Of a DNA stretch of 64,000 nt, positions 44,808-55,107 are shown one piece after another. Numbering within the stretch: position 1 is the first letter of the stretch; each line of letters begins with the position of its first letter. Position numbers and translations under genes: made by a program. Under the pieces are notes generated by a model. It worked only from the letters and a program-made list of their open reading frames with translations. It had not been told where the DNA came from and did not search any database. The DNA is from Catalinimonas alkaloidigena (lineage in GTDB: Bacteria > Bacteroidota > Bacteroidia > Cytophagales > Flexibacteraceae): contig NZ_FNFO01000004.1 in the NCBI RefSeq assembly GCF_900100765.1, positions 620,001 to 684,000 of the forward strand. Direction: 5' to 3'.

Positions 44808-47594
44808 TTACTTGCTTGTTTCAAGTGACTTGATTACAGCACGTGCCGACTGCAGCCCTGGCGAGTCGGCTACTACGGTAATGTCGCCTTTCGCTCCGGG
44901 CTTAAAACGAACAATGGCCAAGGCCAAGCCATTAAAAGTCTGGCGCTGCAAAGAAGGAAAGGCAACCATGTCGGTAGGGTCGCCATTGTCAGTGGCTATA
45001 ATTTCGCCCGGCCCCCGGATGGAGAAAGACAATTCATTGTTAGCCGTAGGTACCGCAAGTCCCTGCGCATCCTGCACCTGAATGGTGACAAATGCCAGAT
45101 CGTTACCATCAGGCAAGATTTGATTCCGGTCGACCAAAGCTACCAAGCTGGCGGGTGGGCCTGTGGTTCGGACAGTGTCTGCTGCCCACACCTTTCCCTG
45201 CTTATAAGCGGTTACGGTCAGTGTCCCGGGCGTATAGGTCACTTCATCCCAGCGAAGGCGATAGTCAAATTTGCCTTTTTTCTTTTTACCGAGGGATTTG
45301 CCATTGAGAAACAATTCTGCCTCGTCGCCCGAAGTAAACACATGGACCGGCGTTACTTTTCCCTGGCGATCGGGCCAGTTCCAATGCGGAAGAATGTGTG
45401 CCATGGGCAATTCCGGACGCCATCTTGACTGGTAGAGATAAAACCGGTCTTTTTTGAATCCTGCCAGATCGATGATGCCGAAGTAGGAGCTGCGCGACAA
45501 ATAGTAAGGGGTAGGCTCGCCGAGATAATCCCATCCGCTCCAGACAAACCCACCGGCCACATAAGGATGTTGGTCCAGGGTAGCAAACACTTTATCGGCG
45601 GAAGAACCAAAGTCAGCCGTATAAAGCTCGTAAGCACTGACGTATCGAGTTTTAGGGTCACCTCCTGAACTATCCTTCACAGGTGCACTGTAGCCCGCCT
45701 CTACCGGAAACAGATAGGTGCCCCGGCTGCTTAAAGACGCCGCATTTTCACTACTTATGATCATTTTGTTCGGAAATTTTTCATGAAATGCCGGATAGAG
45801 CGGAGGAGTATTAATGCCTCTCAGTCCCGCATAGGCGGGCGCATTTCGAATGCCTTCGCCCTGATAATTGAGACTGAGCACATCCATAGTTTCAGGGAAG
45901 GGCATATCGGGTTTGGCATAATTCATCGAAGCCATAGCGGGTCTGGAAGGGTCTTCGTCCTTGGCAATGTCGTGCAACCGCTGCCCTACCTGTGCTCCTT
46001 CGTCGCCCGTATATTGTTCACCGACTTCATTTCCGAAACTCCACATGATTACCGACGGATGATTTTTATCTCGTCGAATCATGGCGCGAAGGTCCTGTTC
46101 GTGCCAGTCGGGAAAGATCAAATGGAAATCAAGCGGCGGCTTTTTTCTTGCCCAGACGTCGAACACCTCGTCCACCACCAGAAATCCCAGGCTATCGGTC
46201 ATGGCGAGCAGTTCCGGGGCGGGTGGATTATGGGCCATGCGGATGGCATTACAACCTAACTCGCGCAGCATTTCCAGTTGGCGTTCGGCAGCTCTGACGT
46301 TGAAGGCGGCCCCCAGAGCCCCCAGGTCGTGGTGCTGATTGACCCCTTTGATGTAGATGTGCTCACCATTCACAAAAAGGCCCTTGTCCGCATTCGTCTC
46401 TATCGTTCTGATCCCGAATTTTTCTTCGTACCGATCCACCACTTCCTTCTGGCCGACCAGCGTGACCTCCACGGCGTAGCGGTGGGGCGTCTGCGTGGGC
46501 GGCGGTCCCCACAACTTGGGATTGCTCAGTTTCACAGAGGTTTTCAGATCGGTGCTTTCCCCCCGCTTCAGGGTAGCGTTTACCGGGCGAAAGGTAGCCA
46601 CTGGTTTTTTGCCTTTGTTCCCGTTGGCATCCAACTCGTAGAGGGCGACCTGAAGTAACACATCCGACTGTTTTGTTGCGTCGTTGTCCACGGTCACGGT
46701 CAGCTCAACCGTCGCTTCCTTTGGGGAAACAGTGCTGGTTTGAACACGCACGCCCCAATGCCCCACGTGAATGGGATTTGTTTTGGTAAGCCACACGTTT
46801 CGGTAGATGCCGCCGCCCGGATACCACCTGGCCGAGTTAGGAGGGTTGTCCAGTCGGATGGCGAGTTGATTTTGAGCGCCTGGCTTGACATAAGGTGTCA
46901 GATCCAGCCGGAAGGCGTTGTACCCATAGGGCCACCCCCCGACTAACTGTCCGTTGAGCCATACCATCGTATAAGCCATCGCTCCATCCAGATCCAGAAA
47001 GATGCGCTTGCCGGCATCGCCGGCGGGGATGGACAGTTTTTTACGGTACCAGGCGACGCCATGACTTGGTAGGCGACCCATACTTCCGCCCACTTCTGCC
47101 CGCTCGCCTTCGTAAAAGGGCCCTGCCACCGCCCAGTCATGCGGTAGATTCAGCTGCTGCCAGGCACTATCATCAAAATCAGCTTGCGTAAATGCGAAAT
47201 CCCCGCCTGGACTCCCCTCGGGCCGGACAAATCGTCGAGAAGGGTCTTTGATGAACTCATTGCCTGTTGGCAGGATCCACCTTTTGAGCACATGGTCCGC
47301 TGCTTCCAGGTCGACCGCCTCCGTAGGCATAGCATCGGCCGGTCGATCATCTCTAAAATTCTGTACTTCGGGTCGAAGGTCATAGATCAGGCCATCGGCA
47401 GTTTCGCCTGCATCGTATTTATAGAATCGCCAGTCGGCATTGATGGAGATGCGCTCTCTTGGCGGGGGTTGGTTACGCGTGGCAGCGGGTTGGGCCAGAC
47501 TCGAGTGACTCATGCAGGCGACGAGTCCTAGCGCCGACAGGCACCTATTTTTCAATCGGCTGACCAAAGTTGCTTTGTTCATTTCGTTATTCAA
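44808..47594 (-). CDS. Glycoside hydrolase family 2 (beta-galactosidase-like), secreted
   Basis: 928 residues with a signal peptide (cleavage near SSLAQ). In order: sugar-binding sandwich (about 50-230, GVAWYRKKLSIPAGD), immunoglobulin-like domain (about 240-370), TIM-barrel from about 380 with VNQHHDLGALG, the acid/base Glu in MWSFGNEVGEQYTG and the nucleophile Glu in MIISSENAASLSSRG, then C-terminal domains including an Ig-like one with VTIQVQDAQGLAVP. Retaining exo-glycosidase of the GH2 class; galactosidase or related specificity is not certain. It lies in the same direction as, and just after, the SusD/SusC genes, so it is the enzyme of this locus. Confidence 0.9.
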   Translation of the reverse strand: MNNEMNKATLVSRLKNRCLSALGLVACMSHSSLAQPAATRNQPPPRERISINADWRFYKYDAGETADGLIYDLRPEVQNFRDDRPADAMPTEAVDLEAADHVLKRWILPTGNEFIKDPSRRFVRPEGSPGGDFAFTQADFDDSAWQQLNLPHDWAVAGPFYEGERAEVGGSMGRLPSHGVAWYRKKLSIPAGDAGKRIFLDLDGAMAYTMVWLNGQLVGGWPYGYNAFRLDLTPYVKPGAQNQLAIRLDNPPNSARWYPGGGIYRNVWLTKTNPIHVGHWGVRVQTSTVSPKEATVELTVTVDNDATKQSDVLLQVALYELDANGNKGKKPVATFRPVNATLKRGESTDLKTSVKLSNPKLWGPPPTQTPHRYAVEVTLVGQKEVVDRYEEKFGIRTIETNADKGLFVNGEHIYIKGVNQHHDLGALGAAFNVRAAERQLEMLRELGCNAIRMAHNPPAPELLAMTDSLGFLVVDEVFDVWARKKPPLDFHLIFPDWHEQDLRAMIRRDKNHPSVIMWSFGNEVGEQYTGDEGAQVGQRLHDIAKDEDPSRPAMASMNYAKPDMPFPETMDVLSLNYQGEGIRNAPAYAGLRGINTPPLYPAFHEKFPNKMIISSENAASLSSRGTYLFPVEAGYSAPVKDSSGGDPKTRYVSAYELYTADFGSSADKVFATLDQHPYVAGGFVWSGWDYLGEPTPYYLSRSSYFGIIDLAGFKKDRFYLYQSRWRPELPMAHILPHWNWPDRQGKVTPVHVFTSGDEAELFLNGKSLGKKKKGKFDYRLRWDEVTYTPGTLTVTAYKQGKVWAADTVRTTGPPASLVALVDRNQILPDGNDLAFVTIQVQDAQGLAVPTANNELSFSIRGPGEIIATDNGDPTDMVAFPSLQRQTFNGLALAIVRFKPGAKGDITVVADSPGLQSARAVIKSLETSK

Positions 47595-47699
47595 TGCTAG
47601 GCTTGAGCTTCACCTCCTGAAGCCGTGGGTGCTCCACACTTTTGGGGGAAACATCATCCGTGAGAAAAAATTAAGAAGTGCTATGATCCGGCCAGGTGT

Positions 47700-47736
47700 T
47701 TCATACCAAAAGGGCATAAGCCCCCTTTGGTATGAA
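47700..47736. other. Hairpin between susD-like and GH2 genes
   Basis: Stem TTCATACCAAA / TTTGGTATGAA with GGG/CCC extension and a short CATAAG loop. No U-run follows on either strand, so it may act as a processing or attenuation structure within the operon rather than a full terminator. Confidence 0.55.
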
Positions 47737-47760
47737 CCTCATCACGGTGTATGGAAAAAA

Positions 47761-49455
47761 TCAATTATAACCTGGATTTTGCTCGATAGTTCCCAGAACG
47801 TTTCTTTCTATTTCAGAGTAGGGAATCGGCCATAAATTTTGGTGCTCCCCGATGTTGTAACCAGTCGGGTTATACTTTTTTGTTCTCTCTACCAGTTTCC
47901 CCATGCGGCAGAGCGTCACGACCCGGAAGTCCTCAAAATAGAGCTCCCTCAGTTGTTCGTCGAGAATGTAATCCAGGTTCATCTCCTCAAGGGTAGCGGG
48001 GGTCGCATTCGCCCTGGTGCGCAGGGCATTGATGTCATTGAGTGCCAATGCGTTCTGACCGCTTCTGACATACGCCTCTGCCCGCAGCAGGTAAGTGCCT
48101 GCCAGCCGGAACAAGTACTCGTCTTTGATGGACGTATTGGCACTGATGCTACCAAACGAGTAGTTGATCACTTTCTCTCCCAAAGCGGTTTCTTGGATCG
48201 AACCATCTGCGTTTTTCGCGTAGACCTCATCGGGGAGATCAAAATTGCGTGCGAATTTCATAACGAACGGATAAAACATCCGCAGTGTATCGGCCTCCCT
48301 GAGCCACCCGTCTTCCACAATCCACTCCCCAAAGCCGGCCGCCGCCGGATTGTCAATTCTGAAATCTCTTACAATCATGTAAGGAGCATTCCGGTAGTCG
48401 TTGGTGCCGTCTTCTCCCCAGATTTCCTCTCGAAAATGATAGCTGGGATGGACCACGCCGATGCCACGACCTCCTTTATCCTCGGTAAGGCTCAGGAAAG
48501 CGTTGACAAGCTCACCATTAGAATCGGCCACCCGACAGTTCGGATAAAACGGCAGGATAAAGCGAGGATGATCAAAGCTGTACGTGGAACCGGAGTTCTG
48601 GTAATCGTACTGCAGTACTAAAATCGACTCGGTGTTTCCACTGGATCGGTTCTGGTTGTTATGTTGAAAAAGATCCCAGTAAGGATCCCGAGGCATATTG
48701 GCATAGGTGCCGAAGCGAGTAGTCATCAGGGCCATCCCCGGGTGATCAATGACCGCAGTGGCCGCTGCCGCCGCTCCGGCGTGATCGTTCAAGGAAAGGA
48801 GTACCTCGGCCAACTGGTGCTGAGCGGCCTGCTTGCTGATCATCCCGTCTTTTACATCTTCAATATTGGGAAGTAGCCTGATGGCTTCTTCCAGGTCTAT
48901 TCTGGCCTGGGCATACACCGCCTCACGCGTGGCCTGCTCGTAGTCTCTGCGGGGCGACTCTTCTTCCTCCAGCACGATCGGCACCCCTCCGAACAGGTGC
49001 GCCAGCAAGGTGTACCAGTAGGCTCGGAAGAACCGGGCTTCTCCTCGGATGGCCTGTTTGCTGTCCTCGCCGATTTCATCCGCAAGGTCTAGCCGGTTCA
49101 GGATGGTGTTGGTGTTGGCAATGCCCACATAGGCGCGGTTCCAGTAAGAACCCGACACAAAGGTGGTCGGGGTAAGAAAGGTCTGAAAGTTGTTGAACTT
49201 GGCATCGGGAAAGTCAGTGCCACCGAAGCCGAGATCGGCGAAATACATCAAGACGGTTTGGTCACCGTTCCGCCAGTACATTTCCCGTAGCAGATCATAC
49301 TCAAAATTCAGCGCCTGCCGGAACTGCGCGACCGTGTTATACGAGTTCTGCGTCGTGTAAAAATCGAGTGGTTGTTCCTCCAGCCATTCATCGGCATCAC
49401 AGGCACAAACGCCAATCAGGAGGAGCGTGATAAGGATATGTTTGAGTGGTTTCAT
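47761..49455 (-). CDS. SusD/RagB-family lipoprotein of the island-borne locus
   Basis: 564 residues with lipobox IGVCAC at about residues 14-19. N-terminal SusD region (WLEEQPLDFYTTQNSYNTVAQF), TPR-like helices (QAIRGEARFFRAYWYTLLAHLFGGVPIV) and the C-terminal NDINALRTRANATP ... LDEQLRELYFEDFRVVTLCRMGKL are all present. It begins 11 bases after the SusC stop. It binds the glycan that SusC imports and the GH2 enzyme trims. Confidence 0.95.
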   Translation of the reverse strand: MKPLKHILITLLLIGVCACDADEWLEEQPLDFYTTQNSYNTVAQFRQALNFEYDLLREMYWRNGDQTVLMYFADLGFGGTDFPDAKFNNFQTFLTPTTFVSGSYWNRAYVGIANTNTILNRLDLADEIGEDSKQAIRGEARFFRAYWYTLLAHLFGGVPIVLEEEESPRRDYEQATREAVYAQARIDLEEAIRLLPNIEDVKDGMISKQAAQHQLAEVLLSLNDHAGAAAAATAVIDHPGMALMTTRFGTYANMPRDPYWDLFQHNNQNRSSGNTESILVLQYDYQNSGSTYSFDHPRFILPFYPNCRVADSNGELVNAFLSLTEDKGGRGIGVVHPSYHFREEIWGEDGTNDYRNAPYMIVRDFRIDNPAAAGFGEWIVEDGWLREADTLRMFYPFVMKFARNFDLPDEVYAKNADGSIQETALGEKVINYSFGSISANTSIKDEYLFRLAGTYLLRAEAYVRSGQNALALNDINALRTRANATPATLEEMNLDYILDEQLRELYFEDFRVVTLCRMGKLVERTKKYNPTGYNIGEHQNLWPIPYSEIERNVLGTIEQNPGYN

Positions 49456-49466
49456 AATCGTGGTGG

Positions 49467-52400
49467 TTAGAATGCTAAATTGAGGCCCACTGTATAACTC
49501 TTCATGGTCGGATAGGACTGAACGTCGGGAATAAAATCATAAGTCAGCCCTTGGTCGGCTTCCGGGTCGTATCCATCCCATTGGGTAAGGGTGAAAAGAT
49601 TATAGCCGCTGACCCAGATTCGGGCGTTGTTAATTTTGTAACGACTCAACAAAGGGGCCGGCAGGTTGTAGGCAAGCGACAGCTCCTGCATGCGAATGAA
49701 ACTACGCGAGACGTAAGGCGAGAAACCGGGTCCTAAGGCGTTGGTGTAAGCCCCCAGCTGACGGTACTTTGCATCCGGATTTTCGGGTGTCCAGTAGTCG
49801 AACTTCAGGTAGCTGCTGTTGGTCAGGTGATCCGGAATAGGGAGCTGGGCAGCCGGCTGCCCCAGGTAACGGTTCTTGCCCCCCTGAATGGAGTAAAGAA
49901 AAGCCTTCAGCTCAAAGTTTTTATACCTGAAGGTATTGATGAAGCTGACGGTGTAAGAGGGATCGCGGTAGCCCAGAATTTTACGATCCTTATCGGCCGT
50001 GTAGGTGCCGCTGTTATCCAGATCGGCAATTTTGTAGGTGCCATAGGTAAATCCGGTAGGGATGTCCCCCGCCTGGAAGTCGTCCACCTGCCACATACCG
50101 ATGATTTCGTAATCATAGATGGTGTTGAGCGGCTCGCCAATGAAGAGACCACTGGCAATCAGGTCGTCTTCTTTACCGTCGCTATCGGCGTCGATGCCAA
50201 GAATGGTATTCACCTTGTTGCGGTTACGGGCGAAGTTTGCCGCCACCGACCACGAAAAGTCGCCCTTCGACACCGGATAGGCGGCCACGCTTAGCTCATG
50301 CCCCGTGTTTTGAAGTTTTCCGATGTTGGTCGGTACCGTGATCGACCCGGTACCGTTCGGATAGGTTCCGTTTACACTCGGATAGGCGATGTTGTAGAGG
50401 AGGTCTTTGGTTTGGGACGCGTAGAAGTTGTAAGAACCGGAGATGAGGCCCTGCAGAAAAGAGAAGTCGATGCCGAAGTTAGAGGCAGTCGTGGTTTCCC
50501 ACTTCAGATTCTGGTTCGAGTTGGTACGAACCGCCTGACCCCGCTCTCCGGTGGCGCCGTCGCCGTAGAGATAACCGCTGGCAAGGTCGCTGGGCAACGT
50601 GAGCCCCATCGTGGCCAGGGTCTGGTACCGTCCCACGGTCCGGTTCCCGCCCTGCCCGAAGGAGTATCTCAGCTTTAAGTTGTCTACCCAGACCAGACTG
50701 CCCTTGAAAAAAGGCTCATCGCTGATGTTCCAGGCCACGGCTGCCGACGGGAAGATGGCGTATTTGTACTTGTCAGAAAAGCCGGAGAAGCCATCCCGCC
50801 GAATGGTACCGGTAAAGATGTAACGACTGTTATACGCGTATACCAATCTGCCCATTGTGTACAAACTGGTTTCGCGCCAGGCATCTGAATAGACTCTTTG
50901 CTGATCGGCCTGCCCCAGTTCCAGGCTGTTGTAGTTCAACGTCTGATCGGTGAAGAAACCGGCTGCAGCGTCGGTATTCTCGTACGTCCGCTCTTCTACC
51001 CCGTAGAGGAACGTGCCGTTGAAGGAGTGAGGGCCAAAATCACGCTTGTAGGTCACGATGTTGTCCAGTGTCATCGCGGTAGTCCAGGAATTCCGCTTGT
51101 TTCCCTGGCCCAGAAAGTTATTGGCGTAGGGATCGAAGTTAAAGTCCTTAAAGAGGGTCAGGTTGTTCGAGAAATTCACCCGGTAGCTGAGCCCCTGCAC
51201 CCAGGGGACACTGACGATGGTGTAGAAGTTACCGTTCAGGTTGTAACGGGTATCTTTATCCGGATTATTGATGTACAGCAAAGGATTGATTCCTCCCAGA
51301 TACACCTGTCTCCTCAAAGTTCCATCCGTATTGTACGGGTTCACCAGGGCAGGGAAGGTATTCAGCGCACCAAAGCCGGGATTGTTGCCCGAAAAATCGC
51401 TCGCGGCGAAATACGACTGGGTACCGAGCTTCAACCAATTGGTCACATCCGCATCCAGGTTAATGCGGAGGGAATGCCTCTGGTAGGTATCGTTCCTGAC
51501 CAAGTTTTTCTGGTCGGTAAAGCCGTAGGAGATGAAATAGCTGGACCGGTCGCCCCGACCTCTCAGGCTGAGGTTATGGTTCTGGATGTAGGGGTGGTCA
51601 TACGACAACAGGTCCCACCAATCCACGTTAGTGCCATCGACATACCCCGCAGCCACCGATTCATCCCGGAAAATGGAGACCACATCAAAGTCCGGATTTG
51701 TTTGGGTCAGGTCATCTCCCATGCGGCTTTGACTGATGTACACATCTTCCAGTTGCGTGATGAATCCTTCTCGATCGAGGCGCTTCAGCTTGTTGTTGAT
51801 GAGCCGCTGCAAGGAATAAGTGCCGTTGTATTCGATGATGGGCTTGCCGAGGTTTTTAGCGGCAGATTTCGTGGTGATCAGAATGACGCCGTTGGCCCCC
51901 TGTGAACCATAGATGGCCGCGCTGCTGGCATCTTTCAGCACGTCGATCGACTCGATGTCGTTGGGGTTGATGTCGGTGAAAGCACCCCGGTAGATGATGC
52001 CATCCAACACAATAAGCGGACTGGTCGTCCCTGAGATGGAGTTCTGGCCACGAATGGAGATGGTAGGGTTATCCCCCGCTCTGGTCACCTGGCCGATATT
52101 CAGGCCGGGAATCACCCCCTTCAGACTCTGCATCACGTTGACCGGGTTCGAATTTTGCAGCGCCTGTAAATCGGCCTGCCCCACGGCCCCGGTCAGGTCC
52201 GACTTCTTCATGGTGCCGTATCCGACCACCACCACTTCTTCGAGAGCTTTGACATCTTCCTCCAGCGTAATTTCGAGAGCGGCGCGTCCGGCAACGGCAA
52301 TTTCCTGAGGCAAATAGCCCACAGCACTGAACACCAACGTGGTGCCTTCACTTACGTTCAGCGTAAACCTGCCATCTACGTCGGTAATGGTCCCATTTGT

Positions 52401-52937
52401 CGTGCCTTTTTCCAACACGTTTACGCCTGGAATTCCCTCACCTTCGGGATCTACGACCCGCCCCGATAGGATAGCTACAGAGGATCTTACAGGACGAGTC
52501 GATACGGGCGAAAGCCCACGATGTGGTACATGAGCAAGGAACGTTGCTGCAGACTTTGGTACCAACGACTCGGTCGGTTTAATGGGCGTAGATTTAATGA
52601 TGACAAACACGCCCGGTTTCAACTCTTTCAAGTCAAGATGGAAAGGATGCAAAAGGTGCTGAAGGGCTTCTTTAGGGTTCTCATAAGGGGGAAGCGTTTC
52701 TTTGGTCACCTTTCGATCTATCAGATCACTCTCGTAAAAGATCGAGATCCGATACTGTTTTTCTAATCTCTTTAATTCCTGCTCGAGTGTAAATTGTTTT
52801 TCCTGAGTTTGGAATGGATTGTGTGAGGGGGTTAGGCTCGCGAGGGATTGGGCAGACAGGCTATTGCTCAAAAAAAGGAAGGCAATAAGAATCCTGTACG
52901 CCTTCCCCCAAGGGGAAAAGGAGTCGACGTGGCACAT
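49467..52937 (-). CDS. SusC/RagA-family receptor with STN signalling domain
   Basis: 1156 residues. After the signal peptide an STN (secretin/TonB short N-terminal) domain (about 45-115, LEQELKRLEKQYRISIFYE ... LDLKELKPGVFVIIKS) marks a transducer that talks to a FecR anti-sigma factor. Then come the carboxypeptidase-regulatory-like sandwich (GRVVDPEGEGIPGVNVLEKG), plug with LEEVVVVGYGTMKKSDLTG and NGVILITTKSA, and barrel to the final LNLAF. The matching FecR and ECF sigma genes lie directly upstream, so ligand import probably induces the locus. Confidence 0.95.
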   Translation of the reverse strand: MCHVDSFSPWGKAYRILIAFLFLSNSLSAQSLASLTPSHNPFQTQEKQFTLEQELKRLEKQYRISIFYESDLIDRKVTKETLPPYENPKEALQHLLHPFHLDLKELKPGVFVIIKSTPIKPTESLVPKSAATFLAHVPHRGLSPVSTRPVRSSVAILSGRVVDPEGEGIPGVNVLEKGTTNGTITDVDGRFTLNVSEGTTLVFSAVGYLPQEIAVAGRAALEITLEEDVKALEEVVVVGYGTMKKSDLTGAVGQADLQALQNSNPVNVMQSLKGVIPGLNIGQVTRAGDNPTISIRGQNSISGTTSPLIVLDGIIYRGAFTDINPNDIESIDVLKDASSAAIYGSQGANGVILITTKSAAKNLGKPIIEYNGTYSLQRLINNKLKRLDREGFITQLEDVYISQSRMGDDLTQTNPDFDVVSIFRDESVAAGYVDGTNVDWWDLLSYDHPYIQNHNLSLRGRGDRSSYFISYGFTDQKNLVRNDTYQRHSLRINLDADVTNWLKLGTQSYFAASDFSGNNPGFGALNTFPALVNPYNTDGTLRRQVYLGGINPLLYINNPDKDTRYNLNGNFYTIVSVPWVQGLSYRVNFSNNLTLFKDFNFDPYANNFLGQGNKRNSWTTAMTLDNIVTYKRDFGPHSFNGTFLYGVEERTYENTDAAAGFFTDQTLNYNSLELGQADQQRVYSDAWRETSLYTMGRLVYAYNSRYIFTGTIRRDGFSGFSDKYKYAIFPSAAVAWNISDEPFFKGSLVWVDNLKLRYSFGQGGNRTVGRYQTLATMGLTLPSDLASGYLYGDGATGERGQAVRTNSNQNLKWETTTASNFGIDFSFLQGLISGSYNFYASQTKDLLYNIAYPSVNGTYPNGTGSITVPTNIGKLQNTGHELSVAAYPVSKGDFSWSVAANFARNRNKVNTILGIDADSDGKEDDLIASGLFIGEPLNTIYDYEIIGMWQVDDFQAGDIPTGFTYGTYKIADLDNSGTYTADKDRKILGYRDPSYTVSFINTFRYKNFELKAFLYSIQGGKNRYLGQPAAQLPIPDHLTNSSYLKFDYWTPENPDAKYRQLGAYTNALGPGFSPYVSRSFIRMQELSLAYNLPAPLLSRYKINNARIWVSGYNLFTLTQWDGYDPEADQGLTYDFIPDVQSYPTMKSYTVGLNLAF

Positions 52938-52967
52938 AATAAGATAGGTTATTTTATAATTGGACTG

Positions 52968-53954
52968 TCACCGCAAGAAAAGCGTGTCGTTATGGTGCTG
53001 AATCTGGATACCAAAGGTCTCTTTACAGGCTTCTAATAAAAACTCTAGGTCGTCAGCCGGTATCGTTCCGCTGATGTTACGCTGGCGCAGCGTGCTGTCA
53101 ATGACTACCACGGGTTGGCCGTATTTCTCTTCAATGATCTTTCCCAACTCAGCTAGTGTAACATGGTCGAAATGCAGCATGTGGTCACGCCATCTGATAA
53201 AATCTTGAGGGTTAACGGCCTGCTTTGTCAGCGCTTGTTGCTGACTGGAATACTCTACCAAATCACCGGGCTGCATCGCTACTCCCGTACCGTTGGCAAG
53301 CGCTAACTCCACATGGCCACTTTCCAGCACCACTTGCGTACGTTTCCGACGTGTATTGACGTTGAACTCTGTGCCGATTACCTGTATTTGAATATCGGGG
53401 GTCGTAACGATAAATTTCACAGGGCGACCGGCCTGTTCCTGATGACTTACCTGAAAGAAGGCTTCGCCTTCCAATGTCACGTTACGACTTGTATCATCCC
53501 GCCACAAGCGCGCATGAGATAACTGGGAGTGACTGTTTAAAGTAACGATTGAGCCATCAGGAAGAGACACCGTTTGTATCTCGCCATAGGCGGTTTCGTA
53601 ACGTACAGGAGTCAGCAGAAATACCCACCCACCCAGGGTCATTAACACTAAAGTAATCGCAGCGGCTACGGCGATTGGCCAACGGATTAAGGTTCGTGTC
53701 GGGGTGGAAAGTGCATCTAACCGTTTATTCAACTGTGCCAGCTGCTGCTCTGTCTCGGCCGACGTAACTGTAGTAGTTCGCAATGCCATCCTCCGAATCG
53801 CCTTCCGTGCTTCTTGCACAGCTTCGCGCTGGTCGGGGTGTTGTGTCATCCACTGTTGCCAGAACGCTTCATCGGCAGGGGCACCATGCTGTACCCAGCG
53901 CTGGAAACGCTGGTCCATCATCAAAGCTTCAACCTGTACGTGATGATCCTCCAT
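52968..53954 (-). CDS. FecR-family anti-sigma factor
   Basis: 328 residues. A cytoplasmic N-terminal sigma-binding region (about 1-80) precedes one transmembrane helix (WPIAVAAAITLVLMTLGGWVFLL, about 92-114) and the periplasmic FecR domain (YGEIQTVSLPDGSIVTLNSHSQL, ISVTLEGEAFF-type core, VIGTEFNVNTR). The C-terminal DUF4974-like domain follows (LTLAELGKIIEEKYGQPVVV). It relays the STN signal of the adjacent SusC to the ECF sigma factor. Spacing of 30 bases to susC. Confidence 0.92.
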   Translation of the reverse strand: MEDHHVQVEALMMDQRFQRWVQHGAPADEAFWQQWMTQHPDQREAVQEARKAIRRMALRTTTVTSAETEQQLAQLNKRLDALSTPTRTLIRWPIAVAAAITLVLMTLGGWVFLLTPVRYETAYGEIQTVSLPDGSIVTLNSHSQLSHARLWRDDTSRNVTLEGEAFFQVSHQEQAGRPVKFIVTTPDIQIQVIGTEFNVNTRRKRTQVVLESGHVELALANGTGVAMQPGDLVEYSSQQQALTKQAVNPQDFIRWRDHMLHFDHVTLAELGKIIEEKYGQPVVVIDSTLRQRNISGTIPADDLEFLLEACKETFGIQIQHHNDTLFLR

Positions 53955-54021
53955 GAGAGTAGACTTACATTCTTAGAAGGGCAAGCCAAATTTTTTTGTA
54001 CTGGTTAGAGATAAAAAAATT

Positions 54022-54621
54022 TTAAAAAGCAGCCATTTGCCATAGTAAACTGCCACAAAGCAAGGGGTATACGGCATTTTTACGTAGTGTTTTGATGGCT
54101 AGATGGATCAGGTTCCGTACTGATTGTTCATGGACCGCCATGATACTTGCAATTTCTTCATAACGCATCTCCTGAAAAAAGCGCATATACATAGCCTCGC
54201 GCTGACGGGGAGGCAGGTCGTCGATCCAATCGTACAATTGCCGTTGTAATGCCTCTTCACGCTGCATAGCCACCAGTCTATACTCTGCTGAAGGTTGTGT
54301 TTCTCCACCCATTTCTTGTTGATGCGAAATTTTTTGTGAACGTCGTTGACGTTGACCGGATCGAATCAATCGTCGGCGTAAGCCGCGAAATAAATAAAAC
54401 CGAACGTTCTCGATGTTACGACTCAAGCCGTCCCGGTTTTTCCACAGGTCTACAAAAAGTTCTTGAATTTCATCTTTGATGGTTTCTTCCTCTGGATGAA
54501 TTCGGCGTCCATACTGCATAAGCTCCTTATGGTGAGAAAGAAAGATATGGGATAGTGCGTCTCGATCACCCTGTAAAAACTGGTTCCACAACGCAGTGTC
54601 GTCTGACGGGGAGGGTAACAT
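54022..54621 (-). CDS. ECF RNA-polymerase sigma factor
   Basis: 199 residues. Region 2 (FLQGDRDALSHIFLSHHKELMQYGRRI ... EIQELFVDLWKNRDGL) and region 4 (LPPRQREAMYMRFFQEMRYEEIASIMAVHEQSVRNLIHLAIKTLRK) are clear; there is no region 1 or 3. It belongs to the Bacteroidetes SusC/FecR-linked ECF group and is expected to drive the SusC-SusD-GH2 genes. First gene of the regulatory pair. Confidence 0.92.
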   Translation of the reverse strand: MLPSPSDDTALWNQFLQGDRDALSHIFLSHHKELMQYGRRIHPEEETIKDEIQELFVDLWKNRDGLSRNIENVRFYLFRGLRRRLIRSGQRQRRSQKISHQQEMGGETQPSAEYRLVAMQREEALQRQLYDWIDDLPPRQREAMYMRFFQEMRYEEIASIMAVHEQSVRNLIHLAIKTLRKNAVYPLLCGSLLWQMAAF

Positions 54622-55107
54622 GGTGGTAGTAGGTTAAACGACTAGTTCGGCTTTAGCATCTTAATATAATACTTGAGGTATAATTCCCTACTCCTAAAGT
54701 GAAACTCAGTGATATATCCCTTACGACAGTATTGAATGTATCCATTCCTACTTACGGTAGAACAGGCCTGTAGCGGTTCAAGCAAAGTTGATATACATTG
54801 ATTTATAAAGGAGCGTTTCCGCTGTAACTCTAACTCTTGCCAGCTACCAACGATCGGATCGCGTCTTGCTGTTTGGTCTGAGTAATCCGGTAGTAACTTT
54901 TATCATCTACCTATCTTTAAGTTATTTATCATAGAAGCCCTTATGAAAGAAATTTTACCGACCGTAGGGAGTCTGCAGGCTGCGTAGTGTAAACTCCTGA
55001 CCAGCACCCCGAAGACCGTTGACGACCTCTGAATCGTTTAAAATTCTCTGGAGCCGTGAGCCAATCCGGATTGGCTTTTCGATTCTACTCATGAAACATC
55101 CCACATC
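54622..55107. other. Divergent intergenic region, nothing recognised
   Basis: 486 bp between the ECF sigma gene and the divergent repeat-protein gene. It must contain both promoters; no clear motif or repeat was found. Confidence 0.45.

Noticed and set aside
47700-47736. Rho-independent terminator after the SusD gene
   Set aside because: The hairpin is strong but no U-run follows on either strand, so I list it only as a hairpin.
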